A DNA stretch of 64,000 nt from Sporosarcina pasteurii (GTDB lineage: Bacteria > Bacillota > Bacilli > Bacillales_A > Planococcaceae), in assembly GCF_041295575.1 (NCBI RefSeq), contig NZ_CP160452.1, forward strand, positions 1,860,001 through 1,924,000, written 5' to 3'. Both the position numbers and the translations under genes were made by a program. The notes under the pieces are model-generated. The model was not told the DNA's origin. It saw nothing but the letters and a program-made list of their open reading frames with translations, and searched no databases. This document shows, in pieces, positions 47,989 through 56,735 of this stretch (position 1 is the first letter of the stretch; each line of letters begins with the position of its first letter).

Positions 47989-49140
47989 TTAAATCGTTAC
48001 AAAATCACCGAATAATGATATTAAAATTAAACTCATGATACTGACGGAAAATGCGGCAACGAGTCCAATCATAAATGGCTTGAGTCCAAGGCCTTTAAAC
48101 ATTTTTAGATTAGTCGATAAACCAACACCTGCCATTGCAGCCCCAAGTAAATAAGTCGAACCGAATGCACTGAATGTCGTGTAAAAACTTTCCCATGTCG
48201 CGACATTTAAAACGCCAAACGCTTCGCCGCCACGGCTACTTGTCATATCTCCAACGGTTCGAATCAACGCTAGAAGTAAGAATCCAATGACAAATAATGG
48301 AATTAGCTTATACCATTTCGGTACTTCTTTTATTTCTTCTCCATTATCTTGTTCTCCATTTTTCAAAAATAGATAAGAAATCAATGGAATGACTGCAATG
48401 ATAAATAAATTTCTTGTTAATTTGGTGACAGTAGCAACATCAATCACCTTTTCTATTCCATACATCTGATTATAAATAAGTGCCGCACCCGTTACTTGTG
48501 CTGTATCGTGAATCGCAGTTCCTAAAAATAAGCCTGCTTTTATAGGATGATCAGCAAAAAAGAAATGAGCCAAATACGGGTAAAATAACATACTGACTAA
48601 CCCGAACATTGTAATGTTTGCTACTGCGTACGAGATTTCATTATCTTTCGCTTTGACGACAGGTGCCGTTGCCATAATCGCAGTCACTCCACAAATTCCC
48701 GTTCCGGAAGCAATTAAGGTTCCAAGCCGTTTAGACTGGTTCATTTTTTTCGTGAAATATAAAGTAACCGTTAAACCGCAAGCAATACAAAGGATAATTA
48801 ACGGTAATCCCCAAGCACCAAGCTTTAAAGCTTCAACAAGACTTAGGCGTAACCCAAGTAAAATGATACCAGCTCGCAATAAGTATTTAAGGGAAAACTT
48901 AATCCCATCCATAAACACCTCGGATAGCCCGATTGTGTTTCGTATTAAAATACCGAGTAAAATGGCAACGAATATACCTGATATTGGACTAGAACTACCT
49001 GCAGGCAACACATTCATAGCGTTCAATAACAAACCTATTAAGTCCGCAAAATAAATGCCAATTAATATTACTGCAAGGCAAAGCGCTACGCCTGGTACAT
49101 ACATAAGAAATTTATTCTTTCCACTACTTTCTTTTATCAA
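47989..49140 (-). CDS. YeiH-family putative sulfate exporter
   Basis: 383 residues with about ten membrane helices (PF03601 type). The motifs GILIRNTIGL, GTGICGVTAIMATAPV and GTAIHDTAQVTGAA are typical. Substrate is not firmly known; some members export sulfite or sulfate from taurine or cysteine breakdown. TTG at 49140 is preferred because GAGG lies six bases away; a TTG at 49152 lies on AAAGGAA. Confidence 0.88.
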   Translation of the reverse strand: MIKESSGKNKFLMYVPGVALCLAVILIGIYFADLIGLLLNAMNVLPAGSSSPISGIFVAILLGILIRNTIGLSEVFMDGIKFSLKYLLRAGIILLGLRLSLVEALKLGAWGLPLIILCIACGLTVTLYFTKKMNQSKRLGTLIASGTGICGVTAIMATAPVVKAKDNEISYAVANITMFGLVSMLFYPYLAHFFFADHPIKAGLFLGTAIHDTAQVTGAALIYNQMYGIEKVIDVATVTKLTRNLFIIAVIPLISYLFLKNGEQDNGEEIKEVPKWYKLIPLFVIGFLLLALIRTVGDMTSSRGGEAFGVLNVATWESFYTTFSAFGSTYLLGAAMAGVGLSTNLKMFKGLGLKPFMIGLVAAFSVSIMSLILISLFGDFVTI

Positions 49141-49194
49141 ATCGTTCCTCAATTCCTTTGGTGTAAATTACTTTTAAAATAAGTCTTGAAACGA

Positions 49195-49231
49195 ACAAAA
49201 GTAGAAGAGGATACCAAACCCCTCTCCTACT
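49195..49231 (-). terminator. Terminator of ilvE
   Basis: On the minus strand AGTAGGAGAGG pairs with CCTCTTCTACT around ten bases, then TTTTGTT. It lies 28 bases after the aminotransferase stop. Confidence 0.85.
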
Positions 49232-49258
49232 CTGATCTTTATCTAAACGATGCACACA

Positions 49259-50332
49259 TTAATTGACTTCTACGCCCCAATTAAATGGATCCTCAACCGT
49301 CCCTGTTTGAATGCCCGTTAATGTATCATATAATTGTTTTGAAAGTTCGCCTGTTTTCCCTTCATTCACAACAAACTTTTCATCCTGCCAATTAAACTCG
49401 CCAATTGGGGAAATAACTGCTGCCGTCCCCGTTCCAAACGCTTCTTCTAACGCCCCATTAGCATGCGCTTCTTTCAGTTCTTCCATTGAAATTTTGCGCT
49501 CAATCACTGGGATATTCCAATGCTTTAGTAATTGGATAATGGATTTTCTTGTGATCCCTTCCAAAATACTACCATTTAGTTCAGGTGTAATGACTTCCCC
49601 ATTAATTTTGAAGAAAACGTTCATACTCCCTACTTCTTCTATGTACTTTTTCTCCACACCATCTAACCAAAGAACTTGTGAATAACCTTTTTGATCCGCT
49701 ACTTCTTGCGCTTTTAAACTTGCGGCGTAGTTACCCGCTGTTTTTGCGGTTCCAGTACCTCCATCAACGGCTCGAACGTATTCGTTTTCGACTAAAATTT
49801 TCACCGGATGAATCCCTTCTTTGTAATAAGAACCAACTGGCGACAAAATAATCATAAAACGATATTTAGTTGAAGGCGCAACCCCTAAATAAGGCTCCGT
49901 CGCAATCATAAAAGGTCTAATGTAAAGAGAGGTCCCCTCTGCTTTAGGAATCCAGTCTTTATCTACAATGAGTAATTGCTTCAACGCTTCGAGCGCAAAC
50001 TCTTCGTCAATTTGCGGCATGCATAGACGTTCACACGATTGATTCATACGGCGCATATTTTGCTCTGGACGGAATAAACGGATTTTCCCTTCTTTAGATA
50101 AATAGGCTTTCAACCCTTCAAATACCGTTTGTCCATAATGAAAAACAATTGCTGCTGGATCAAGTGTGAGTGGTTCATAAGGAACTACCCGATGGTCTGT
50201 CCATCCTTTTTCCTCGCAGTAATCCGCAATAAACATATGATCCGTGAATACTCTACCGAATTGCAATTCCTCTGCTAACGGCTTTTCTCCTTTTGACTCA
50301 CTCAGTTTGACTTCGATTGTTTGTACTGTCAT
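49259..50332 (-). CDS. ilvE: Branched-chain amino acid aminotransferase
   Basis: 357 residues, class IV PLP fold of the long BCAT type. The PLP lysine lies in GTAKTAGNYAASLKAQ near residue 198, and EVGSMNVFF and GTGTAAVISP follow. Transaminates leucine, isoleucine and valine; both anabolic and catabolic roles are possible. GAGGAGAC precedes the ATG at 50332. No T-box or CodY site could be fixed upstream. Confidence 0.95.
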   Translation of the reverse strand: MTVQTIEVKLSESKGEKPLAEELQFGRVFTDHMFIADYCEEKGWTDHRVVPYEPLTLDPAAIVFHYGQTVFEGLKAYLSKEGKIRLFRPEQNMRRMNQSCERLCMPQIDEEFALEALKQLLIVDKDWIPKAEGTSLYIRPFMIATEPYLGVAPSTKYRFMIILSPVGSYYKEGIHPVKILVENEYVRAVDGGTGTAKTAGNYAASLKAQEVADQKGYSQVLWLDGVEKKYIEEVGSMNVFFKINGEVITPELNGSILEGITRKSIIQLLKHWNIPVIERKISMEELKEAHANGALEEAFGTGTAAVISPIGEFNWQDEKFVVNEGKTGELSKQLYDTLTGIQTGTVEDPFNWGVEVN

Positions 50333-50535
50333 GATACCCGTGTCTCCTCACCATTTTAATTTCACAAAACCAACAAAAGTAAATGATTTAATAATTAGTA
50401 TACTACGAAAAAGTCAGAAATAATAGCATCATTTAAAGTTTAAATATAGAACATGGAAGAATTCAGCAAGGCACCAAGCTAGCGATAAAATAGCAAGTAT
50501 TGAAAAAGCGCATAGAAATAGAATTACAAAGAATT

Positions 50536-50575
50536 AGGCGGCAATCGTCCAAAATTGACGGAAGCCGCCTTTTTA
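50536..50575 (+). terminator. Orphan plus-strand terminator
   Basis: AGGCGGC..CGTC pairs with GACG..GCCGCCT, followed by TTTTT on the plus strand. No intact plus-strand gene precedes it. A frame of about 35 codons without a start (50430-50533, ending TAG) lies right before, so a gene may have decayed here. The rest of the gap 50333-50671 shows nothing. Confidence 0.7.
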
Positions 50576-50671
50576 ACGTCGAAAAAAGGTATTGTTTACT
50601 ATTTCGTAGCAGATAAAAAAGCAATACAGGCAATTTTAAAGTGCTTTAAGCGCATTGTTTTATTTTACAAA

Positions 50672-51106
50672 TTAAATTTGTGTTATGGTGAATTTAGTTT
50701 CAATTTTTTGGTCTGATTCTTGCCAGAATATTGTTTCTACTCTAGGCGTGCTATTGATTTCATTAACACCTATCTGGATAAAGCGATCTGGATTTAATGT
50801 ATCATTCGGGTCCCAAAAACCATCATCTTCATCTTTTATATAACCGCCAATTTGTAACCACTCATTATCTCTCATAATAACTTCCTGAACTGGAAAATTC
50901 CCAAGAAAAGTATTTGTAGCGATGGTTACATAGGGTTGTTGATCCCACAAAGGTACGTGTGCCTTTTCTGTAACAAATCCATTTGGGTGTGTAAAATTCA
51001 CTTTTGCCCATAGCTTACCAAAAAGCTCCAAACTAGGCCCTGGATCATCACCTGATGTCGGGCAAAAAATATGATCTAATCTAACTTCAACCATCTTTCT
51101 AGCCAT
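50672..51106 (-). CDS. Unknown protein, 144 residues, beta-rich
   Basis: No signal peptide or membrane helix. Alternating hydrophobic residues suggest a beta sandwich, and two acidic loops stand out (SGDDPGPS at about 18-25 and KDEDDGFWDPND at about 91-102), a pattern that can bind calcium. The single cysteine is near residue 15. AAGGAG lies 11 bases before the ATG at 51106. Neighbours are a decayed region, a repeat and small ORFs, so it looks like an accessory gene. I do not recognise a family. Confidence 0.7.
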   Translation of the reverse strand: MARKMVEVRLDHIFCPTSGDDPGPSLELFGKLWAKVNFTHPNGFVTEKAHVPLWDQQPYVTIATNTFLGNFPVQEVIMRDNEWLQIGGYIKDEDDGFWDPNDTLNPDRFIQIGVNEINSTPRVETIFWQESDQKIETKFTITQI

Positions 51107-51352
51107 GAATTTATTAGCTCCTTTTTAAGTTTTTTGTCATTATAGAATTACAAAATTAGTATCTGTAAAGGGAATTTTGTTATTCATTAGAACCAAAACC
51201 GAATGGACAATTGTCTGCAAGAATTCTGTTCATTTTGAAGAAATCATCTATCATAGCGATGCGATGACGGCATTTCACACTACGGTAGAGATAACAAAAG
51301 CGCTAAAAATCAGTAATGCCACATTGAGAAAATACACGCAGCTACTGGAATG

Positions 51353-51415
51353 GGCTAGCGGGATCCACCTGTCCCGCTAGCCCCACAGGAGTTTCCATCC
51401 TTCATTCCAATCAAC
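51353..51415 (+). repeat. GTTGATT-ended repeat, copy D (5'-truncated) with palindrome
   Basis: The last 50 bases (51366-51415) match the 3' part of copy A, ending CATTCCAATCAAC; the 5' part is missing. The junction is a perfect palindrome GCTAGCGGG/CCCGCTAGC (51353-51380). The likeness to copy A goes on about 28 bases past the end (to ATGAATGATT). The gap 51107-51497 holds nothing else. Confidence 0.75.
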
Positions 51416-51497
51416 AAAATTACTTTCAAATATGAATGATTAATTTAAAGTTCACCTTAATATTTGTCTATTCATTCAAATAAAAAATTAAAAAAAC

Positions 51498-51620
51498 TCA
51501 CTTAGTTTTCTTTTTAGCCGCCTCATTTTGTCCGGTTACTTTTAAATCGTCTACACTTTTATCATAACCATAGCCATATTCTTCACGGTCTTTTTCATTC
51601 CCACGTTTTTTCTTACTCAC
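51498..51620 (-). CDS. Small basic hydrophilic protein, about 40 residues
   Basis: GTG at 51620 with GGAGG nine bases upstream opens 40 codons ending at TGA 51498; an ATG at 51626 is also in frame. The peptide begins MSKKKRGNEKDREEYGYG and ends in a lysine-rich tail. No membrane helix. The strong ribosome-binding site and the codon-like content favour a real gene. Size and charge recall minor small acid-soluble spore proteins, but no family motif is seen. Confidence 0.62.
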   Translation of the reverse strand: MSKKKRGNEKDREEYGYGYDKSVDDLKVTGQNEAAKKKTK

Positions 51621-51745
51621 ATTCATTCACCTCCGTATCATAAGCTTGAACCATATTTGAGCTTTTATGATAAAAGCATATCAGTTTACCTAGTACGCAA
51701 TATTCCGTACACTTTAAGTATGAATTAAAAATGGGAGATGATGAT

Positions 51746-52300
51746 GTGGGTTTAAACGAGTGGTTTAACAAAGGTTTGACGCCTGAACAGTATATGGAAA
51801 CGCTAGATAAACATAAAGAAGCGTTCCACCATATTTATGAAAATTTCAATATTGAAAATGATGAGTCCTTTCTTAATCAGTTAAAGGATAAAAATGTGCG
51901 GGCTGTCGTATTAGCTGAACCTTGGTGCGGTCATTGTATGTTAAACATTCCAGTATTACTTCGACTTTCGGAAAAAACAAACATGCCCGTTAAATTTTTG
52001 TTACGTGATGAAAACTTAGAACTCATGGATCAATATTTAACAAACGGCAAATCAAGGACGATCCCAATTATGATTTTCATCAATGATAATGGCGAAGAAA
52101 TTGCGAAATGGGGACCAATTTCTGATAAAACAAAACAATTTGTTGATGAACTTAAAAAAGATTTACCACCGAAAGAGACCGAAGAATATGATGCGAAATT
52201 TAAAGAATTAATTGCAATCACAGGAAAAGAATTTAAAGAAAACGCCAACTTATGGCATGGCGCTTATGCAAGTATAAAAGAAACACTATCCAAAATTTAA
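51746..52300 (+). CDS. Thioredoxin-family protein (Thioredoxin_9 type)
   Basis: 184 residues from a GTG at 51746, with GGGAG eight bases upstream; an in-frame ATG at 51731 lacks a site. One thioredoxin fold with active site WCGHC near residue 60, preceded by LAEP and followed by NIPVLLRL. No signal peptide, so cytosolic. Partner unknown. The C-terminal 50 residues are helical and outside the core fold. Confidence 0.88.
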   Translation: MGLNEWFNKGLTPEQYMETLDKHKEAFHHIYENFNIENDESFLNQLKDKNVRAVVLAEPWCGHCMLNIPVLLRLSEKTNMPVKFLLRDENLELMDQYLTNGKSRTIPIMIFINDNGEEIAKWGPISDKTKQFVDELKKDLPPKETEEYDAKFKELIAITGKEFKENANLWHGAYASIKETLSKI

Positions 52301-52310
52301 TCATGCATAT

Positions 52311-52347
52311 AAAAACTCATGCAAATCAATCATTGCATGAGTTTTTT
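52311..52347. terminator. Bidirectional terminator between thioredoxin gene and thiO
   Basis: AAAACTCATGCAA and TTGCATGAGTTTT pair around nine bases, with T-runs on both strands. It lies after the plus-strand thioredoxin-family gene and covers the last codons of thiO. Confidence 0.9.
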
Positions 52348-53466
52348 GTTTTGTGTCATCGCAAGATCAACACGGTAAAGGTCTAGGTCAATCTCAACTT
52401 GTTGTCCAAGCGCAAGTTTCGCAAGTTGACCTCCCAAATAAGGGCCAACTGTTAATCCTGAGGAACCTAGGCCATTTGCTAAAAATAGACCTGTCATGTT
52501 AGGAACTTCACCGATAATTGGCATGAAATTAGGTGTCACCGGGCGAAAGCCTACACGCGCTTCTTTGTAAGTTGCACTATTTAAACCCGGTGCAACTTGC
52601 AACGCTTTGTTTAAGATTTCATGTAATCCACCCGCAGTCACGTTTAAATCGCCTTCTTTATCGTCTTCATACGTCGCACCTACGACCACTTCTCCATCAT
52701 CAAACGTGAGAATATATTGGTTCGTTGGCGGCATGACTACAGGCATATGAGCACGCTCAACACCTTCAAGTTGTAAATGAGCAATTTGCGCTTTCTGGCC
52801 CCTTACTTGTAAGTCAATCCCAATTGGTGATAATAAATCCGAAGCCCACGCGCCCGCGGTAACAATTACACGGTCAGCATGAATCACTTGCTCCCCGACT
52901 TTCACGCCTACAATATCGGTGTCTTGATGGATCAAGCTTGCTGAACCTTCTATAAAAGTTGCGCCATGCTTTTTCGCGCCGTTGATTAATGCGTCACGCA
53001 CTGCACGTCCATTCACTCTCGCAGCACCACTCACATACACAGATGCATATGCTTCATCTAGCGGAGGAAATAATTGGTTTGTATCGTCTTCATTTAATCG
53101 ATAAACTTCCCCAATTTCGGGTGCATCCATTCTTCTAGTCGTAGCCCGTTCCTCCATCGCTTCAAGCTTTGCGTTTTCAGTATGTAAACTGATGGCCCCA
53201 ACTTTTCGGTAACCCGTATCTTTTTCTCCATCGGCTTCTAACGCTTCAATTAACGTTTCATAATAAGCCGCACCATTTTTAGCGAGCGCATACCATGCTT
53301 TATTTCTTCGTTGGGATAGCCACGGGCAAATAATTCCAGCAGCTGCATCTGTTGCTTGTCCTTGATCTTTTCTATCAATGACAGTCACTGAAGCACCTAA
53401 TTTTGCCAAATGGTACGCTGTGGAAGCCCCAAGAATCCCAGCACCGATTACGATAAACTTATTCAT
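52330..53466 (-). CDS. thiO: FAD-dependent amino acid oxidase, glycine oxidase ThiO-like
   Basis: 378 residues. N-terminal FAD motif GAGILGASTAYHLAKLGA at about 7-24 and the DAO fold end ANGLGSSGLTVGP near 340. In thiamine synthesis glycine oxidase makes the imine for the thiazole ring. The neighbour thiD supports that, but no thiS or thiG is here, so a different D-amino acid or sarcosine-type substrate is possible. GTAGGAG precedes the ATG at 53466. Confidence 0.8.
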   Translation of the reverse strand: MNKFIVIGAGILGASTAYHLAKLGASVTVIDRKDQGQATDAAAGIICPWLSQRRNKAWYALAKNGAAYYETLIEALEADGEKDTGYRKVGAISLHTENAKLEAMEERATTRRMDAPEIGEVYRLNEDDTNQLFPPLDEAYASVYVSGAARVNGRAVRDALINGAKKHGATFIEGSASLIHQDTDIVGVKVGEQVIHADRVIVTAGAWASDLLSPIGIDLQVRGQKAQIAHLQLEGVERAHMPVVMPPTNQYILTFDDGEVVVGATYEDDKEGDLNVTAGGLHEILNKALQVAPGLNSATYKEARVGFRPVTPNFMPIIGEVPNMTGLFLANGLGSSGLTVGPYLGGQLAKLALGQQVEIDLDLYRVDLAMTQNKKLMQ

Positions 53467-53487
53467 ACATACAACTCCTACTACCGA

Positions 53488-54315
53488 TTACTTCTCTTCT
53501 ACCCACGTTTTACATGCTGTTTCGTCATACATTCCATAGGCTGCGTGGAATGTTGGCCCAACGCCTTGTTTAAAGCCAAATGAATGACGAATAGCTGCTG
53601 TAATAAACTTTTTTGCATGTTCTACTGCTTCAGGAACTGTGCTTCCTTTTGCAAGTTCCGCCGTAATCGCCGCTGAATACGTACAGCCGGCCCCATTCGT
53701 ATGAATTGTATCGATACGCGGCGCTTCAAACATATAAAATTGTTGTCCATCGTATAAAACATCGACAGCCGGTCCATCTAGTCTTCCCCCTTTTACGAGG
53801 ACATACGCTGGACCGAGCCCATGTAATTCTTTCGCAGCCAATTTCAGGTCTTCAATCGTCAGAAGTTCGGACGCCCCTAGTAATTGTGCAGCTTCGGGCA
53901 TATTTGGCGTAATAATTGTTGCCAAAGGTAGTAATTCCTTTTTCATACTTTCAATGGCGTCTTCTTTTAATAAAACCGACCCTATTTTTCCAATCATAAC
54001 TGGGTCTACGACAACATGCTTCACGCTGGATTCTTTAATCCATCCCGCCGTCTTTGTAATAATTTCTTCAGTAAATAACATCCCTGTTTTGATCGCATCC
54101 GCTCCGATATCCCGTAATACGGTATAGACCTGCGCTTCAATTGCATCAATGGACTGCGGGAAAATTCCTTCTCCCGTTCTAGGGTTTCGAGCGACGATGG
54201 CCGTGACCGCAGTCGTCCCAAAAACTCCTAACTCTTGAAATGTTTTTAAATCCGCTTGAATGCCAGCTCCGCCTCTCGCAGCAGATCCAGCAATTGATAA
54301 TGCACGACGTATCAT
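53488..54315 (-). CDS. thiD: Hydroxymethylpyrimidine (phosphate) kinase
   Basis: 275 residues of the ribokinase-like fold. N-terminal substrate loop GGAGIQADLKTFQELGVFG near residue 16 and the anion hole TNGAGCTYSAAI near 207. Phosphorylates HMP and HMP-P in thiamine synthesis; some members act on pyridoxine. The usual SGSDSSGGAG start is here SIAGSAARGGAG, a small change. GGGGG precedes the ATG at 54315. No TPP riboswitch is seen upstream. Confidence 0.9.
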   Translation of the reverse strand: MIRRALSIAGSAARGGAGIQADLKTFQELGVFGTTAVTAIVARNPRTGEGIFPQSIDAIEAQVYTVLRDIGADAIKTGMLFTEEIITKTAGWIKESSVKHVVVDPVMIGKIGSVLLKEDAIESMKKELLPLATIITPNMPEAAQLLGASELLTIEDLKLAAKELHGLGPAYVLVKGGRLDGPAVDVLYDGQQFYMFEAPRIDTIHTNGAGCTYSAAITAELAKGSTVPEAVEHAKKFITAAIRHSFGFKQGVGPTFHAAYGMYDETACKTWVEEK

Positions 54316-54522
54316 TCAAATATCCCCCAATTTTCTTCATCTGCCTTGAAAAAACATCCCGATTTGGAATGGTTTTGACAACACTATTTTATATTATAAA
54401 CGAACATGTCATGATTTAAATAAAAAAGCAAATATATATGCTGGTTCTTCAATAATTCCATAAGCGAATGTTACTCAATTGGTTTTCATATAAATAATCT
54501 GATGATATATGGAGGGGATTGT

Positions 54523-55327
54523 TTGCAAAAAACATTCGAACAAGAGGTGCTATTTGAACTGCATTTTTGGTTAGAAATATTGAAAGATCATAGCGCATTT
54601 ATTCATGATTCATTGGCGCCTAGTGAAACAGCATACATTGAAGAGGCCAATGCGTTCAAAGAACTATTTGCAGGCCTTCTTGTAACGTCTAAAGAGGTGA
54701 TGGTTGAGCAATCTTTACTGGCTGTTAACTAAAGAAGCAAAAGAAGCGAGTGAGGAAATTCGAGCTTTTAAATTAACCTTAATACAAGCCCATTTAATTG
54801 GAGATATCAAAATCTCGTTAACACCATCTTTCCTAAATCATATGGTGAATGAAGTTGAAGAAGCGATTCGGCTTTTCTCATATTTTGAAAAAGGCGAAAA
54901 AGCACCTCCTGTCCATCCACTTCATCATGACTTATTATGGCTTCTTGATGCAGCAGGACATGCTGGAGCAATCAATGCGGAGATGGATGGAGCCGAAAAA
55001 CAGTTGAAAAAGAAAAGTCATAAATTCACAAAAGAATGGGAGGCATTTTACCTTAAAGCTATAGAAATGGCTGGATACTTACGCACAAATGTCATGAAAT
55101 TCCCCGCTTTAAAGAAATTTCACAATGACATTAATTTAGAAATGACCATTTTCAAAGCTTTTCTTGATGAATTAAAAGAAATGGAACTCAATAAAGAGGC
55201 GCTCGGAACATTCACTGCACAAATGGCTGATCATATGATGCGGGAAGAAACGTATTATTTACTAAAGTTATCGGAAACGACAGATATCCCTCCTCCAAAA
55301 GGAGACCCAACAAAGATAAGCAATTAA
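54523..55327 (+). pseudogene. DUF2935 protein gene, interrupted by a frameshift
   Basis: TTG at 54523 (GGAGGGG upstream) opens a frame with VLFELHFWLEILKDHSAFIHDSL, the first DUF2935 helix pair, which stops at 54732. The second frame, open from 54701, holds the rest (EEIRAFKLTLIQAHL, FLNHMVNEVEEAI, ADHMMREETYYLLKL) to 55327. Together they give one usual-length protein of about 265 residues. The shift must lie within 54701-54732. The family is helical with conserved histidines, possibly metal-binding; role unknown. It may be a true mutation or a sequence error. Confidence 0.82.
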
Positions 55328-55388
55328 GTATTAACAATGATTAACTTTTTATCCAACATCATTAATTAGCTAAATAAGAATTCAATAA

Positions 55389-55426
55389 GAATGCCCATCC
55401 AATTTAAATGGATGGGCATTTTTTAT
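55389..55426. terminator. Bidirectional terminator
   Basis: AATGCCCATCCA and TGGATGGGCATT pair around about six bases, with TTTTTT on the plus strand. It serves the DUF2935 gene and the convergent thioredoxin gene. Confidence 0.9.
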
Positions 55427-55440
55427 AAGTAATTAACTGA

Positions 55441-55758
55441 TTAATCGGCTAAGCCATTAATGAATTCTTCAATTTCAGCCTGGGATTTACGGGCTTTGCT
55501 CACAAAACGGCCGACTTCCTCGCCTGAATGAAACGCAACAAAACTCGGAATGCCGAAAATGTTCATTTCACTACATAAGTCGATAAATTCATCACGATCT
55601 ACAGAAATAAACGTGTATTCGGGATAATCTACTTCAATGCGCGGTAAAATTGGTTCGATGACCGTGCAGTCGGGGCACCAATCTGCCGTAAACATAAAGA
55701 TTGTTCTCTCTTCATTTTTCAGTTGCTCAAATTGTTCTAGTGATTGTAATTTTTCCAT
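55441..55758 (-). CDS. ytpP: Thioredoxin-like protein, YtpP type
   Basis: 105 residues, near the 107 of B. subtilis YtpP. Thioredoxin fold with active site WCPDC near residue 27 and the cis-proline in GIPSFVAF near 74. Cytosolic; substrate not known. GGGGG lies eight bases before the ATG at 55758. Confidence 0.88.
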   Translation of the reverse strand: MEKLQSLEQFEQLKNEERTIFMFTADWCPDCTVIEPILPRIEVDYPEYTFISVDRDEFIDLCSEMNIFGIPSFVAFHSGEEVGRFVSKARKSQAEIEEFINGLAD

Positions 55759-55782
55759 TTCATAATCCCCCTAAGCAATCTA

Positions 55783-56247
55783 TCAATTCTCTAACAGATT
55801 TAATGCATGAATGACGCCGGCATGCGTTCCTTCATGCCAAGATAAAAACTGTACGATTCCATCAATCGTGCTAAACGTCATAATATCGTCTCCGATTACT
55901 AATGGTTCGTCCATTTTTCCGTCAAGCTTATCTTCAATAAACGGAATGACCCAATCCATTTGTTCCCGAAGCGCTGCCAAAATTTCTTCACCTGACGGAA
56001 CGTCTTCTCCCCAATCGCTTGGACTTGTTCCATCATCAAACATAGGAATCCACTCCGGATATTTTGGCTCATAGGATTTTACGCTTTTTTGGAGGAATGT
56101 CTCTACAATGACAAATATATGGCCGGCATGCCAACGAATATTATTATTAAAACCAGCTGGTTGGTAATCCCACTTCGAATCTTCCACCCTTTTCACCCGA
56201 CCAATAGTATACATACGCGACAACCTTAATTGTTGAATCGTCTCGAT
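55783..56247 (-). CDS. DinB-family protein, probable ATC start
   Basis: A four-helix DinB/YfiT-type protein; conserved histidines in NIRWHAGHIF and SWHEGTHAGV should bind a metal. From the first standard start (TTG 56223) the protein is 146 residues and lacks a site. The frame goes on upstream to an ATC at 56247 with AAGGAGAGG nine to ten bases before it, giving 154 residues that begin (I)ETIQQLRLSR, like the METxxQ start I expect for the family. So ATC initiation or a mutated ATG is likely. Confidence 0.8.
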   Translation of the reverse strand: METIQQLRLSRMYTIGRVKRVEDSKWDYQPAGFNNNIRWHAGHIFVIVETFLQKSVKSYEPKYPEWIPMFDDGTSPSDWGEDVPSGEEILAALREQMDWVIPFIEDKLDGKMDEPLVIGDDIMTFSTIDGIVQFLSWHEGTHAGVIHALNLLEN

Positions 56248-56438
56248 TGAAATCCTCTCCTTTAACTGAATGTCTACTTATTACTTTAGCTGATTATGTG
56301 CCATTTTTGAAATTTACTGGCTTGAAAGTGAAAGCTTATCTTTCTTTCGCTTCAAATGGACACTTTTAATTGCAATCAATGAAAGTAGAATGTCTGAGTA
56401 AAATGTTTGTGAGGGATATACATAAAATCCATAACACA

Positions 56439-56681
56439 ATTAATCTCCGTTCCAATCGGACGCTTTCCGCGGGCACGGCTTCAATCTCCTCGTCGCTCTG
56501 CTCCTGCGGGGCAAGAACTTTCTGTATAATTTTTCAAAGATCGAAAAATTATACAAACCGAACTCTTCGTTGTTCGGCTAGCTCGCGCTGTTCCCGCTGG
56601 AAGAGCCGTCACGAAGAACGGCTTTTGCGACCAAAAAGCGAAGCGTTTGAGAGCACTCGCCGATTTCCACTCCGATTAATT
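56439..56681 (+). repeat. GTTGATT-type repeat, copy C with hairpin-rich insert
   Basis: About 243 bases. The first 85 bases (TTAATCTCCGTTCC..GGACGCTTTCCGCGGG..CTCCTGCGGGG) match copies A and B, the end (CCACTCCGATTAATT) matches their right end, and the ends pair (AATTAATC/GATTAATT). In between is an insert with three hairpins: TGTATAATTTTTC/GAAAAATTATACA (56523-56556), CCGAAC/GTTCGG and GCCGT/ACGGC. Confidence 0.8.
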
Positions 56682-56707
56682 AGGGTGCACATGGAATAAT
56701 TTGGATT

Positions 56708-56735
56708 CCAGGGCATGAGAAAAGGCCCTATTCTT
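56708..56735 (+). terminator. Weak hairpin AGGGC/GCCCT
   Basis: AGGGC and GCCCT pair around ten bases, then TATTCTTGT on the plus strand. No gene ends here. The gap 56682-56952 holds nothing else that I can name. Confidence 0.3.

Noticed and set aside
50333-50535. T-box leader ahead of the branched-chain aminotransferase gene
   Set aside because: No AGGGTGGNACCGCG-type block is present.
51177-51380. Plus-strand ORF of 67 codons
   Set aside because: It runs into repeat copy D and its palindrome, has no ribosome-binding site and no family likeness.
54316-54522. TPP riboswitch ahead of thiD
   Set aside because: No CUGAGA-type thi-box blocks were found on the minus strand.
56370-56699. Plus-strand ORF of 109 codons over repeat copy C
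   Set aside because: It lies in the repeat and its insert; no ribosome-binding site and no matching frame in the other copies.
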